Part shown: one piece after another, positions 1 through 8,996 of the stretch
How the letters are laid out: each line of letters begins with the position of its first letter
How positions within the stretch are numbered: position 1 is the stretch's first letter
Assembly: GCF_001427865.1 (NCBI RefSeq)
Contig: NZ_LMHH01000001.1
Coordinates: forward strand, 1,240,001-1,304,000
Source of the DNA: Altererythrobacter sp. Root672
GTDB lineage: Bacteria; Pseudomonadota; Alphaproteobacteria; Sphingomonadales; Sphingomonadaceae
Direction: 5' to 3'
Length of the DNA stretch: 64,000 bases
The notes under the pieces: generated by a model
The model's database searches: none
The model's input: the letters and a program-made list of their open reading frames with translations, nothing else
What the model was told of the DNA's origin: nothing
Made by a program: the position numbers and the translations under genes

Positions 1-2490
1 CCGGGCGCCCTTCTTCTTTGCCGGTCCCTTCGCAGCGCGAGCGTCGATCAAGGCGATGGCCTGCTCTTCGGTCACGTCCTCAGGCTTCACGTCCTTCGGC
101 AGAGTGGCGTTGGTCGTGCCGTCGGTCACATAAGGGCCGTAGCGGCCCGGCATGACCTTGATCTCGCCGCCGCTGGTCGGGTGGGATCCGAGCGTCTTGA
201 TCGGTTCCGCCTTCGCCCCGGTACCCCGAGCCGCTCCGCCGCGGTTGGCGGCTTCGGCGAGCAAGGTCACGGCGGCGTTCATGCCGGTCTCAAACACCTC
301 GCGCGTGCCGCCGAGCTTGGCGTACTTGCCATCGTGCGCGAGGTAAGGACCGTAGCGGCCGATGCTTGCGGTGATCGGGTTGCCCGTCTCCGGATGCGTG
401 CCCACCTCTCGCGGCAGGCTCAGCAAGCGCAGCGCCCAGTCGAGATCGAAGTCAGGCAGATCCTTCGGGATCGAGGCGCGCTTGGCGTCCTTGCCCTCGC
501 CCAGCTGGATATAGGGCCCGAAGCGCCCGGTGCGCCGGGTGACCGGCAGCCCGCTGTCGGGATCGGTGCCCATGACATCGTCGTCAGCGCCGTCTTCCGG
601 CGGTTGGCCGAACTTCCGGCGGAAGCTGCATTCGGGGTAGTTGGAGCAAGCGATGAAAGCACCGAAACGTCCGCCGCGCAGCGACAGCCGGCCACCATCG
701 CGGCCTTCGGCAATGCACTTCGGGCAGGCCCTCGGGTCGCTGCCGTCCGCCTTGGGCGGGAACAAGTAGTCGGACAGGAACTCGTCGAGCACCTCGGTGA
801 CTTCGGAGGGCTTGCGCTCCATCACCTCGTCGCTCTTCGGCTTGAAGTCGCGCCAGAACTCTTCGAGCACCGTCTTCCATTCCGCACGGCCGCCGGAGAC
901 GTCGTCGAGTTCTTCCTCCATCTCGGCGGTGAAGTCGTAGCCGACATAGCGCGGGAAGAAGCGTTCGAGGAACGCGGTCAGCAGGCGGCCGGAATCTTCC
1001 GCGAAGAAGCGGTTCTTCTCAGTGCGGACATATTCGCGGTCGCGCAGGGTCTGGATGGTCGAGGCGTAAGTCGAAGGGCGGCCGATGCCGAGTTCCTCGA
1101 GCCTCTTCACCAGGCTCGCTTCCGAGAAGCGCGGCGGCGGCTGGGTGAAGTGCTGGTCGGCCTCGACACCGAGCTTGGCCGGTGAATCGCCCTGGCGCAT
1201 CAGCGGCAGCAGGCCCTCTTCCTCGTCGTCATCGCCCTTCTGGTCGCGGCCTTCCTCATAGACGGCGAGGAAGCCGGGGAACTTCACCACCTGGCCGGTG
1301 GCGCGCAGCTCGTGGCGTCCGGTCGGATCGCGCAACGTAATCGTCGTGCGTTCAAGGCTCGCGGCCGCCATCTGGCTCGCCATCGCGCGCTTGAAGATGA
1401 GGTCGTAGAGCTTGGCCTCGTCGCCAGAACCGGCACGATCGCGGCTGAAGTCGGTCGGGCGGATCGCCTCGTGCGCTTCCTGCGCGTTCTTGGCCTTGGT
1501 CTGATAGATGCGCGGCTTTTCCGGCAGGAAGTGGCCCGAGAAGCGCTCGGTGATGGCCTTGCGCGCGGCGCTGATGGCGCTGTGGTCCATCTGCACGCCG
1601 TCGGTACGCATGTAGGTGATGGCGCCCGCCTCGTAGAGGTTCTGCGCCAGACGCATGGTGTGGCTGGCCGAATAGCCGAGCTTGCGCGCGGCTTCCTGCT
1701 GCAGGGTCGAGGTGGTGAACGGCGGTGCCGGGTTGCGCTTGAGCGGCTTGGTCTCGACGCCTTCGACGGTGAAGCGGCCCGCTTCGACGGCGGCCTTGGC
1801 CTTGTCAGCCGTACCCTTGTCACCGATCGACAACCGGTCGAGCTTCTGTCCGTCGAACGTGACCAGACGGGCATCGAACTCGGTTCCGTCGTGCTGCATC
1901 TTGGCAACGACCGACCAATATTCCTGCGCGACGAATGCCTCGATCTCGCGCTCGCGGTCGACGATCAGGCGCAGAGCCACCGACTGCACGCGGCCAGCAC
2001 TCTTGGCGCCAGGGAGCTTGCGCCACAGCACTGGGCTGAGGGTGAAGCCGAACAGGTAATCCAGCGCGCGGCGGGCGAGGTACGCATCGATGAGGTCGGT
2101 ATCGAGCTCGCGCGGGTGCGCCATCGCTTGCGTCACCGCTTCCTTGGTGATCGCGTTGAAGGTGACGCGCTCCACCTCTTTAGGCAGCGCCTTGCGCTTC
2201 GCCAGCAGCTCCCGGACGTGCCACGAGATCGCTTCGCCCTCGCGATCAGGGTCGGTGGCGAGGATCAGACGGTCGGCCTTCTTGGCCGCGTCGGATATCT
2301 CCTTCACCCTGGAGACCTTGTCGCGATAGGTCTCCCAATCCATCGCGAAACCTTCCTCCGGCCGCACCGAACCATCCTTCGGTGGCAGGTCACGGATGTG
2401 GCCATAGGAAGCGAGGACCTTGTAGTCCTTGCCGAGATACTTCTCGATGGTTTTCGCCTTGGCGGGGGATTCAACGATGACAAGTTGCAT
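1..2490 (-). CDS. topA: DNA topoisomerase I (3' end beyond window)
   Basis: Type IA topoisomerase that relaxes negative supercoils through a transient 5'-phosphotyrosine. The visible 830 codons begin with the Toprim start MQLVIVESPAKAKTI, where E7 is the catalytic acid. The metal-binding motif DPDREGEA follows at residues 80-87. The nucleophile is Tyr293 in ITYMRTDG; Gly replaces the more common Ser after MRTD. A zinc-ribbon CPKC...C...C stretch and three GR(F/Y)GPY topo C-terminal repeats follow, and the Lys/Ala-rich tail runs off the window. It lies downstream of plsY and dprA, an order common in alphaproteobacteria, with one small membrane protein in between. The start is fixed by the conserved N-terminus. 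Confidence 0.97.
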   Translation of the reverse strand, partial: MQLVIVESPAKAKTIEKYLGKDYKVLASYGHIRDLPPKDGSVRPEEGFAMDWETYRDKVSRVKEISDAAKKADRLILATDPDREGEAISWHVRELLAKRKALPKEVERVTFNAITKEAVTQAMAHPRELDTDLIDAYLARRALDYLFGFTLSPVLWRKLPGAKSAGRVQSVALRLIVDREREIEAFVAQEYWSVVAKMQHDGTEFDARLVTFDGQKLDRLSIGDKGTADKAKAAVEAGRFTVEGVETKPLKRNPAPPFTTSTLQQEAARKLGYSASHTMRLAQNLYEAGAITYMRTDGVQMDHSAISAARKAITERFSGHFLPEKPRIYQTKAKNAQEAHEAIRPTDFSRDRAGSGDEAKLYDLIFKRAMASQMAAASLERTTITLRDPTGRHELRATGQVVKFPGFLAVYEEGRDQKGDDDEEEGLLPLMRQGDSPAKLGVEADQHFTQPPPRFSEASLVKRLEELGIGRPSTYASTIQTLRDREYVRTEKNRFFAEDSGRLLTAFLERFFPRYVGYDFTAEMEEELDDVSGGRAEWKTVLEEFWRDFKPKSDEVMERKPSEVTEVLDEFLSDYLFPPKADGSDPRACPKCIAEGRDGGRLSLRGGRFGAFIACSNYPECSFRRKFGQPPEDGADDDVMGTDPDSGLPVTRRTGRFGPYIQLGEGKDAKRASIPKDLPDFDLDWALRLLSLPREVGTHPETGNPITASIGRYGPYLAHDGKYAKLGGTREVFETGMNAAVTLLAEAANRGGAARGTGAKAEPIKTLGSHPTSGGEIKVMPGRYGPYVTDGTTNATLPKDVKPEDVTEEQAIALIDARAAKGPAKKKGAR

Positions 2491-2576
2491 GGGTTATTGG
2501 CATTCCTTACGCGTACACGCGCGAGGGTGGTGGGGCTCGGCAGGGTTCGTCAAGCACTTGCACAGAAGCCCCTCGC

Positions 2577-3281
2577 TCATGCGAAGACTTCGTCAAGCTC
2601 TTCGGCCTCGTCATGTACCAAGGAGTAGATGGCGATACCAAGGCCAGCGTAAACCCCGCTGATCGCGGTTTCGACAAAAGACGAGACGATGCCGCCAACA
2701 GTCTCGCCGGCGATGCTGAAAACGACAGAGAGCACGGCCACCGCCACTCCGAGCCCCAAGAGCAGGACGATGGCTGCGAAGAAGATGGCCCAGCCACTCC
2801 CCTTTGTGGCGTGCCAGCTCGATGACAATGACTCGAAGACGCCCTGGCGCGCGCCAATCAGGTAGCCGGATGCTGCTGACCAGCGAACCAGCAAGATAAC
2901 GCCGGGTACGATCAGAAACAGGAAGCCAATGAGTACCGCGATCACGGAGAGGATCGACATGCCGAGATAGAGCCAGAAGCGGCTTCCTTCGCTCTGCAAC
3001 CGTCCTCTTGCGGCTAGGTAACGGGTAAGCAGCACATAAGTGGCGACTATGCTCACGATCATGGTGCCTATCTCAAACAACGCGCTTGCCGGCGTGTCGT
3101 TCGTATCCACCGAGAACCCATAGCTGATGGTGCCGCTCGAGGTTTCCATCAGCCCGAACGCCACACCGATCGCTGTGAGGCCGCCCACTACGAGCGTGTA
3201 GATGGCAACGTCCCGCTTGGCATCGCCGATCAGCGATACCAACTCCTGAAATATGCCCGAAAAGGTGGCTTCGTTCCTCAT
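2577..3281 (-). CDS. Multi-pass membrane protein, GPDPase membrane-domain-like
   Basis: About 234 residues with some five or six hydrophobic segments. The central motif FLIVPGVILLVRW followed by a stretch ending in SSSWHATKG resembles the membrane domain found in glycerophosphoryl diester phosphodiesterase-associated and YciC-like proteins (family resemblance judged by eye). No catalytic residues are visible and the function is unknown. The C-terminus is acidic (DEAEELDEVFA). The start is uncertain: ATG codons at 3293, 3284 and 3281 are all in frame. A G-rich run directly precedes the last two, so 3281 was chosen. The gene lies between dprA and topA on the same strand and may be co-transcribed with them. 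Confidence 0.75.
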   Translation of the reverse strand: MRNEATFSGIFQELVSLIGDAKRDVAIYTLVVGGLTAIGVAFGLMETSSGTISYGFSVDTNDTPASALFEIGTMIVSIVATYVLLTRYLAARGRLQSEGSRFWLYLGMSILSVIAVLIGFLFLIVPGVILLVRWSAASGYLIGARQGVFESLSSSWHATKGSGWAIFFAAIVLLLGLGVAVAVLSVVFSIAGETVGGIVSSFVETAISGVYAGLGIAIYSLVHDEAEELDEVFA

Positions 3282-3347
3282 CATTCCCCCCATTGGTCGA
3301 CTGTCACGTCGCCGAAAATATGCATTAGATCAGCTAGAAAATCGCAC

Positions 3348-4466
3348 CTAATTCAGGTCCGCTGTCGTAACGAGCGAAACCCGTGCCCCCGCGTGCCGCG
3401 CCAGTCTTCCAGCGATTTCCAGCTCAAGCAAGGCCATCTGGACCGCGCTCGCACTCTCACCACTCTGCCGAACCAGCTCGTCGACGCCGATCGGCGCCGT
3501 CGTGAGTAGATCGCGAATGTCTGCCGGCTCATCGGCGAGATCGTCTTCCTCGCCCGCTACGAACGGCGGCTGTGTCTCCTGGAACCCCGAACGCGGACGG
3601 CCGTCGAAGCCCTTCAGAAGTTCGACCACATCCTCTGGCGTTTGCACGAGCACGGCACCGTCGCGGATCAACTGGTTGCAGCCGTGGCTGCGCGCGTCGA
3701 GCGGGCTGCCCGGTATCGCCATGACCTCGCGCCCGGCTTCACCGGCCAGCCGTGCGGTGATTAGCGAGCCGCTCTTCGGTGCGGCCTCGACCACGAGGGT
3801 GCCCAGCGACAGGCCGGCGATGATGCGGTTGCGACTGGGGAAATGGCTGGCGCGGGGCTCGGTGCCGGGGGGCTGCTCGGCCACCAGCAGGCCCTCGCTG
3901 GCGATCCGCTCCTGCAGGGCCGCATGCTGTGGCGGGTAGGCGATGTCGATGCCGCTCGCGATCACTCCGATAGTCGCGGGAAGCGAGCCTTCGTGGGCCG
4001 CGCCGTCGATACCCCGAGCGAGGCCGGAAACGACCACAAAGCCCTCTTCCGTAAGCCCATGAGCGAAATCTCGCGCCAGCTTGACCGCCGCTGCCGAGGC
4101 GTTGCGGGCGCCGACGATCGACACGCAGGGCTTGGCGGCAACCTGTACATCGCCGCGAATGGTCAGGATCGGTGGGGCACTGTCGATTTCCCGGAGCAGC
4201 GCTGGGTAACCCGGCATGTCGTGAAACAGGTAGCGCGCTCCGGCGGCGCGGACTGCGGCGACCTCCCGCTCGATCCTGTCGCGAGGCGCGGGGCGGTAGT
4301 CCTTCTTTCCGCCAGCGGCCAGTTGGGGGAGCGCCCCGATCGCGGCCTGGGCATCACCGAACCGGCGGAGCAATTGGGCGTAGCTGATCGGCCCGATGTT
4401 AGGCGAACGTAGCAACCGGATACGGGCAAAAGCTTCGTCCTGACCCAGCGTAGCCGGTGCATTCAT
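3348..4466 (-). CDS. dprA: DNA-processing protein DprA
   Basis: 372-residue DprA/Smf protein, which loads RecA on incoming single-stranded DNA during natural transformation. The Rossmann-like core shows VSIVGARNASAAA, the family signature GLARGIDGAAHEG, IASGIDIAYPPQH, the SRNRIIAGLS helix and the SGSLITARLAGEAGREVMAIPGSP stretch. An N-terminal SAM-like region and a C-terminal winged-helix (DprA_WH) domain flank it. Its ATG overlaps the plsY stop as ATGA, indicating translational coupling. An upstream in-frame ATG at 4670 would lie deep inside plsY and was rejected. Many non-competent alphaproteobacteria also carry dprA, so the gene alone does not prove competence. Confidence 0.96.
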   Translation of the reverse strand: MNAPATLGQDEAFARIRLLRSPNIGPISYAQLLRRFGDAQAAIGALPQLAAGGKKDYRPAPRDRIEREVAAVRAAGARYLFHDMPGYPALLREIDSAPPILTIRGDVQVAAKPCVSIVGARNASAAAVKLARDFAHGLTEEGFVVVSGLARGIDGAAHEGSLPATIGVIASGIDIAYPPQHAALQERIASEGLLVAEQPPGTEPRASHFPSRNRIIAGLSLGTLVVEAAPKSGSLITARLAGEAGREVMAIPGSPLDARSHGCNQLIRDGAVLVQTPEDVVELLKGFDGRPRSGFQETQPPFVAGEEDDLADEPADIRDLLTTAPIGVDELVRQSGESASAVQMALLELEIAGRLARHAGARVSLVTTADLN

Positions 4467-5044
4467 GTCTTCCGGCCGACCCTCGGTTCGGTGCCGGCGC
4501 GCAAGCGGGCGATGTTCTCGCGGTGCAGCCAGACCACGATCAAGGCGATCGCCGTGAGGACCGGCACGAACTCCATGCGTCCAAGGAGCGCCGCTGCGAT
4601 GGGAGTCGCGACAACTGCGCTCATCCCGCCGAGCGAGGAAATGCGCGTGATCGCGAGCATGCCCAACCACACCAAGGCATAGACCAGCCCAAGGACCGGC
4701 GCGAGACCGAGCGCCACCCCGAGCGTCGTCGCCACGCCCTTGCCGCCCTTGAACTTGAGCCAGACGGGGAAGCAGTGGCCGAGCACTGCGCCGAGCGCCG
4801 CAAAGACCGCCACGTCAGGCAGCCAGCGCCAGGCCAGATAGACCGCAGCGAAACCCTTCGCCGCATCGAGCACCAGGACAGCAGCCGCCAGCCCCTTGCT
4901 GCCCGTCCGCAGCACGTTGGTAGCGCCGATGTTACCCGAGCCGATCTTGCGGATGTCACCCTTGCCCGCGAGTATCGCCAGCAGGAGCCCGAACGGCACC
5001 GATCCGAGAAGGTAACCGCCCAGCAGAGCCAGAACCCAGTCCAT
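4463..5044 (-). CDS. plsY: Glycerol-3-phosphate acyltransferase PlsY
   Basis: 193-residue integral membrane acyltransferase that uses acyl-phosphate to acylate glycerol-3-phosphate, the first step of phospholipid synthesis. The three family motifs are visible: GSVPFGLLL, GSGNIGATNVLRTG with KG in the first cytoplasmic loop, then HCFPVWLKFKGGKGVATTLG. Five transmembrane segments are expected. The ATG at 5044 gives the usual MDWVLALL start and is preceded by GGGGAGG; a second in-frame ATG at 5059 lacks a ribosome site. It overlaps dprA by 4 bases. Confidence 0.97.
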   Translation of the reverse strand: MDWVLALLGGYLLGSVPFGLLLAILAGKGDIRKIGSGNIGATNVLRTGSKGLAAAVLVLDAAKGFAAVYLAWRWLPDVAVFAALGAVLGHCFPVWLKFKGGKGVATTLGVALGLAPVLGLVYALVWLGMLAITRISSLGGMSAVVATPIAAALLGRMEFVPVLTAIALIVVWLHRENIARLRAGTEPRVGRKT

Positions 5045-5123
5045 ATCCTCCCCGTTCATTGCCGCCGAACTAGCTCAGCCCTTGCACTTCGCCAAAGGGA
5101 ATACAATCCGTTGCGGACCGTAT

Positions 5124-5157
5124 CTTGGGGTACCAGCCTTGCGGGCTTGGGTACCAA
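5124..5157. promoter_or_regulatory. Direct repeat CTTGGG(G)TACCA, possible operator
   Basis: CTTGGGGTACCA at 5124-5135 and CTTGGGTACCAA at 5146-5157 start exactly 22 bp apart, about two helical turns. They lie 27 bp upstream of the HTH/EF-hand gene and within the 139-bp divergent gap to plsY. Each repeat contains the palindrome GGTACC. The short hairpin AGCC-TTGCG-GGCT lies between them. Placement and phasing suit an autoregulatory protein-binding site, but this is inference. Confidence 0.35.
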
Positions 5158-5183
5158 ATGGCGATATTCTAGAACCTTGGGCC

Positions 5184-5987
5184 ATGACCGACGCTGAGAT
5201 CGACGAGAACACACGCGCCGCCTTGGGCCGTCTAACGGCGGGAGAGAGGGAATGCCTCCAGCGGCGGCTGCGTCACCAGACGGCGAAGGAAATGGCGATA
5301 GATCTCGGCGTATCGCCGCATGCCGTGGAAAAACGGCTGAAGATGGCGCGGGCGAAGCTGGGGCTTTCGTCCTCGCTGGAAGCGGCACGGCTGCTGGCCG
5401 CCTCTGAATGGTACCAGCAGACAGCACCCCACTCGCCGGCCCTCGCGCCAGCGGCCGCCGTCATCGACCACGGGGCAATCCGACTGACAGTGTGGGGAGT
5501 GATTGCCATGAGCCTTGTTGCAGCAACCTTGATCGTATTGGCCACCCAGAGCCCAAGTTCGGGTGGGGTCGCGCCATTGGATGCTGGTGGCGTGGCGCCA
5601 TACCCTAGTGGCGCTGTCGCCCCTTCTCCGCGCTCCGAGGCAATGGTCGAACCCACTGCTGCGGAGCTTCACATGGTGGTGGTGGCAACATTCGGGAAGC
5701 TCGACGTGGACAAGTCCGGCTTCATCGAGCTCGCCGAAACACCGGTCACGGGCAACGACCCCATCGCGCAGAAGATCTATGACCGTGATGAGCAAGGTAC
5801 GGTTCGCGAGACCGGCCAGGTTCGGACGGTCAGCGCTGATCAGGCCCGAGCCGAATACATCGCGCGCGGCGACCGCGACGGTGACGGAAAGTGGAGTTTC
5901 ATCGAGTTCCGTGAGTGGATGAAATCCAACGTAGCGAAGACGGGGATTCCGGCTGCCTGGCGCGAAGATATCGAAAGCGCCTACTAG
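5184..5987 (+). CDS. LuxR-type HTH, single transmembrane helix, paired EF-hand protein
   Basis: 267 residues with three clear parts. Residues 16-65 form a LuxR/GerE-type helix-turn-helix (GLRRL-like start, AKEMAIDLGVSPHAVEKRLK, ARAKLGL). Residues 101-120 form one hydrophobic helix (LTVWGVIAMSLVAATLIVLA), followed by a Gly/Ala/Pro-rich linker at 121-157. The C-terminal domain holds two canonical 12-residue EF-hand loops, D174-E185 (DVDKSGFIELAE) and D230-E241 (DRDGDGKWSFIE). The expected topology is cytoplasmic DNA-binding domain and periplasmic calcium-binding domain, like ToxR-type one-component regulators. ATG 5184 was preferred to 5082 because the HTH starts just after it. Function as a calcium-responsive regulator is inferred. 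Confidence 0.8.
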   Translation: MTDAEIDENTRAALGRLTAGERECLQRRLRHQTAKEMAIDLGVSPHAVEKRLKMARAKLGLSSSLEAARLLAASEWYQQTAPHSPALAPAAAVIDHGAIRLTVWGVIAMSLVAATLIVLATQSPSSGGVAPLDAGGVAPYPSGAVAPSPRSEAMVEPTAAELHMVVVATFGKLDVDKSGFIELAETPVTGNDPIAQKIYDRDEQGTVRETGQVRTVSADQARAEYIARGDRDGDGKWSFIEFREWMKSNVAKTGIPAAWREDIESAY

Positions 5988-6035
5988 TCGGTAACTGTCG
6001 TTGACGGGGACGAGACCATTGTCCATCCCGCGCTG

Positions 6036-6830
6036 ATGGATCCCGCTGCCCCGATATTGCTGTTCGACTCAGGCGTCGGGGGCCTCACCGTGCTGGCGGA
6101 ATTGCGCAAGCTGCTTCCTGATGCGCCGGTCATTTATGCGGCCGACACAGCAGGCCTCCCGTACGGCGAGAAGACCGAGGCAGAGATTGCCGCACGGGTC
6201 GCCGGCCTGCTTGGCCGACTTGGCGAGCGCTACAAGCCGAGGCTGATTACAATCGCCTGCAACACCGCCTCGACCATTGCGTTGGGCATGGTTCGCGACG
6301 TGTTGCATGTGCCGATTGTCGGTACCGTGCCTGCGATCAAACCGGCGGCTGCGCTCACCAAGACCGGCTCAATCGGGTTGCTCGGCACGGCGGCGACGAT
6401 TCGCCAGGGCTATGTCGACCGGCTTGAGGCAGAGTTCGCTAACGGCAAACGGCTGATCCGCCATGCCGCGCCCGATCTGGTCGAAGCAGCCGAGATCGTG
6501 TTGCGCGGTGGATTGCCCGACCCTGCCGTGTTCACCGCTGCCGCCGAAGGCTTGCGAGCACAAGCCGGCGGCGATGAGATCGACACAGTGGTCCTCGCCT
6601 GCACCCATTTCCCGCTAGTCGAAAGTCAACTTTCCACAGCCTTCGGGCCCGGCGTGAACTTCGTCCACGGCGCCGAAGGCATCGCTCGGCGGATCGAATT
6701 CCTCACTCGCGGACAGACGTTTGAGCGCGAAGTCCCTGATATGGCTTTGTTCACCGGAGATGCAGCCCGGTTCGGCCAATTGGCCGAGGCGCTCAAGCGA
6801 TATGGGCTGGAACGGACAGAGTCATTCTAG
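6036..6830 (+). CDS. murI: Glutamate racemase
   Basis: 264-residue cofactor-independent racemase that makes D-glutamate for peptidoglycan. It has the FDSGVGGLTVL start, the two catalytic cysteines in ACNTAS (Cys75) and ACTH (Cys189), and the IGLLGTAATI segment. Length and motifs match the family. The gene begins 48 bp after the HTH/EF-hand stop on the same strand. No strong ribosome site is evident before the ATG, and no in-frame ATG upstream gives a better N-terminus. Confidence 0.97.
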   Translation: MDPAAPILLFDSGVGGLTVLAELRKLLPDAPVIYAADTAGLPYGEKTEAEIAARVAGLLGRLGERYKPRLITIACNTASTIALGMVRDVLHVPIVGTVPAIKPAAALTKTGSIGLLGTAATIRQGYVDRLEAEFANGKRLIRHAAPDLVEAAEIVLRGGLPDPAVFTAAAEGLRAQAGGDEIDTVVLACTHFPLVESQLSTAFGPGVNFVHGAEGIARRIEFLTRGQTFEREVPDMALFTGDAARFGQLAEALKRYGLERTESF

Positions 6831-6936
6831 TTGCGAATCCCTCGCAAACTCCGTGCTTTAAACCCTGCCCGCCTTCGCCTAAGTCGCGCGAGACTCAATC
6901 GGCCGCTGGGATCGCGGCGCTGAACGGACACATCCG

Positions 6937-8157
6937 TTGAACTACGATTTTATATTCGACCAAGCCATTCAGCGTCTCCATGCAGAGGGGCGCTATCGCG
7001 TTTTCATCGACATCCTGCGCAACAAGGGTGCCTATCCCGACGCGCGGTGCTTCGCCGGACACAACGGCCCGAAGCCGATCACGGTGTGGTGTTCGAACGA
7101 CTACCTCGCGATGGGCCAGCACCCCAAGGTCACGGCCGCGATGGAAGAGGCGCTGCACAATGTCGGCGCCGGTAGCGGCGGCACGCGCAACATCGGCGGC
7201 AACACCCACTATCATATCGAGCTGGAGCGTGAGCTTGCCGATCTCCACGGCAAGGAAACGGCGCTACTGTTCACGAGCGGCTACGTCTCGAACGACGCGA
7301 CGCTCTCCACTCTCGCCAAGCTGCTGCCGGGCTGCGTGATCTTCTCGGACGAGATGAACCACGCCAGCATGATCGCCGGCATTCGCAACTCGGGCTGCGA
7401 GAAGCGTATCTTCCGCCACAACGACGCGACGCACCTCGAAGAATTGCTGGCGGCTGAGGACCCGAACGTCCCCAAGCTGATCGCGTTCGAGAGCGTCTAT
7501 TCGATGGATGGCGACGTCGCTCCGATCCACGCGTTCTGCGACCTGGCCGACAAGTACAACGCCCTCACCTACATCGACGAAGTCCATGCCGTGGGCATGT
7601 ACGGCGCGCGTGGTGGCGGCATCTCGGAGCGTGACGAAGCTGCGCACCGGATCAACATCATCGAAGGGACGCTGGGCAAGGCGTTCGGCGTGATGGGCGG
7701 TTACATTGCGGCCGACACCAAGGTGATCGACTGCATTCGCAGCTATGCTCCGGGCTTCATCTTCACCACCTCGCTCTCTCCCGTGCTCGTGGCCGGCGTT
7801 CTGGCGGCTGTGAAGCACCTCAAGGAAAGCTCGGCGGAACGCGAAGCGCAGCAGGCCGCTGCGGCGACGCTCAAGCGCATGTTCCGCGAAGCCGGCCTGC
7901 CGGTGATGGATTCGACCACGCACATCGTTCCGCTGATGGTGGGCGATCCGGTGCGGGCGAAGAAGATCAGCGACATCCTGCTCGCCGAGTACGGCGTCTA
8001 TGTGCAGCCGATCAATTTCCCGACCGTGCCGCGCGGCACGGAGCGCCTGCGCTTCACGCCTGGCCCCGCCCATACGGAAGCGATGATGGCGGATCTGACG
8101 GCGGCGCTGGTCGAGATTTGGGACCGCTTGGAACTCGAGTTCCGCAAGGCCGCCTAA
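6937..8157 (+). CDS. hemA: 5-aminolevulinate synthase
   Basis: 406-residue PLP enzyme that condenses glycine and succinyl-CoA to 5-aminolevulinate, the C4 (Shemin) entry to haem synthesis typical of alphaproteobacteria. Visible motifs are [48 protein letters not shown] and the PLP lysine Lys248 in EGTLGKAFG. The start codon is TTG at 6937 and gives the conserved [12 protein letters not shown]-terminus; no ATG is available in a suitable place. No clear ribosome site precedes it. Confidence 0.97.
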   Translation: MNYDFIFDQAIQRLHAEGRYRVFIDILRNKGAYPDARCFAGHNGPKPITVWCSNDYLAMGQHPKVTAAMEEALHNVGAGSGGTRNIGGNTHYHIELERELADLHGKETALLFTSGYVSNDATLSTLAKLLPGCVIFSDEMNHASMIAGIRNSGCEKRIFRHNDATHLEELLAAEDPNVPKLIAFESVYSMDGDVAPIHAFCDLADKYNALTYIDEVHAVGMYGARGGGISERDEAAHRINIIEGTLGKAFGVMGGYIAADTKVIDCIRSYAPGFIFTTSLSPVLVAGVLAAVKHLKESSAEREAQQAAAATLKRMFREAGLPVMDSTTHIVPLMVGDPVRAKKISDILLAEYGVYVQPINFPTVPRGTERLRFTPGPAHTEAMMADLTAALVEIWDRLELEFRKAA

Positions 8158-8347
8158 GGTCGCGGCGGGAACGCCGACGCACCATCGTTCCACACCTGTC
8201 GGTCCCGGCAGCGCGGGCTTTCGCGTCTGCATCTGGTTAAAACTCCAGAGAAAACCTGAGTTGATCCTCGGTGCCGAGCGGCGCATCGTCCGCGTCCATA
8301 TAAGAAGTGAAGTCTACCAACGGGTCGCCAACATCTCGGAGGTTGGC

Positions 8348-8899
8348 ATGAAGGCACTTCTTCGGATTTCGACGATCGGGCTTTTCCCCCTCGCCCTGGT
8401 GGCGTGCAACCAGGCGAGCGAACCGGCGCCGGAGGCGACCACGGCAACGCCGTCCGCCGCCCCCGCCATCAAGCTTCCGGTCAGCCTCAACGCGGCGATG
8501 GTCAGCATGGTCGACCATTCGGCCGACTACATCTTCGCCCTCGGTAACGACGACCTGCCGAGGAATGATCGCGACTGGCTGCTGGTGCGTAACTCGGCCT
8601 TCGAGATGATGCTGGCAGGCACGGTCACACAGATCCCCGGCACCGGAGCGTTCGACGAGGAGTGGACGAAGAATCCAGAGTGGCAGACCCTGGCCAAGCA
8701 GTTGACCGCCCACGGCGCAGAGGCGCTCAAGTTGGCCGAGGCCAAGTCGACCAACGTCCAAGAGTGGCGCGCGCTCGGTGACCGGTTGGTCCAGACCTGC
8801 CTGCAGTGTCACGAAAAGTTCAAGCCGGAGATTCCCAGCGAAGGAATCCTCAAGGGTTCGACCGAGCGACAATCGCGCGGAGAGAGCATCTTCAGCTGA
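8348..8899 (+). CDS. Cytochrome c-556/c'-like haem lipoprotein
   Basis: 183-residue predicted lipoprotein with a signal peptide ending in the lipobox LVAC (lipidated Cys20), then an Ala/Pro-rich linker and a helical domain. The C-terminal haem c site is CLQCH (Cys151, Cys154, His155), placed near the C-terminus as in cytochrome c' and c-556 proteins. The start at 8348 has GGAGG six bases upstream; an in-frame start at 8261 would bury the signal peptide. It probably acts as a periplasmic electron carrier or gas-binding protein anchored to a membrane; the partner is unknown. The MarR-type regulator lies downstream beyond the inverted repeats. Confidence 0.8.
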   Translation: MKALLRISTIGLFPLALVACNQASEPAPEATTATPSAAPAIKLPVSLNAAMVSMVDHSADYIFALGNDDLPRNDRDWLLVRNSAFEMMLAGTVTQIPGTGAFDEEWTKNPEWQTLAKQLTAHGAEALKLAEAKSTNVQEWRALGDRLVQTCLQCHEKFKPEIPSEGILKGSTERQSRGESIFS

Positions 8900-8914
8900 C
8901 GGCAGCACCTTAAC

Positions 8915-8966
8915 TGTATCCAACGATACAATTCCGCTTGGCTCGATTGTAGTCGTTGGATACAAT
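8915..8966. promoter_or_regulatory. Inverted-repeat operator cluster before MarR gene
   Basis: The palindrome TGTATC-CAAC-GATACA lies at 8915-8930 and ATTGTA-N9-TACAAT at 8946-8966. In addition, the 12-mer TGTATCCAACGA (8915-8926) recurs as its exact reverse complement TCGTTGGATACA at 8953-8964. The cluster ends about 30 bp before the MarR-family start. MarR proteins typically repress their own genes from such sites, so autoregulation is likely, with the downstream TonB receptor possibly in the same unit. Confidence 0.65.
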
Positions 8967-8996
8967 CGCCTCCGATAAGAGTTGGGGGCAGATGTC

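Noticed and set aside
1312-2628. 438-codon plus-strand frame opposite topA
   Set aside because: Antisense to a conserved essential gene, no recognisable motif.
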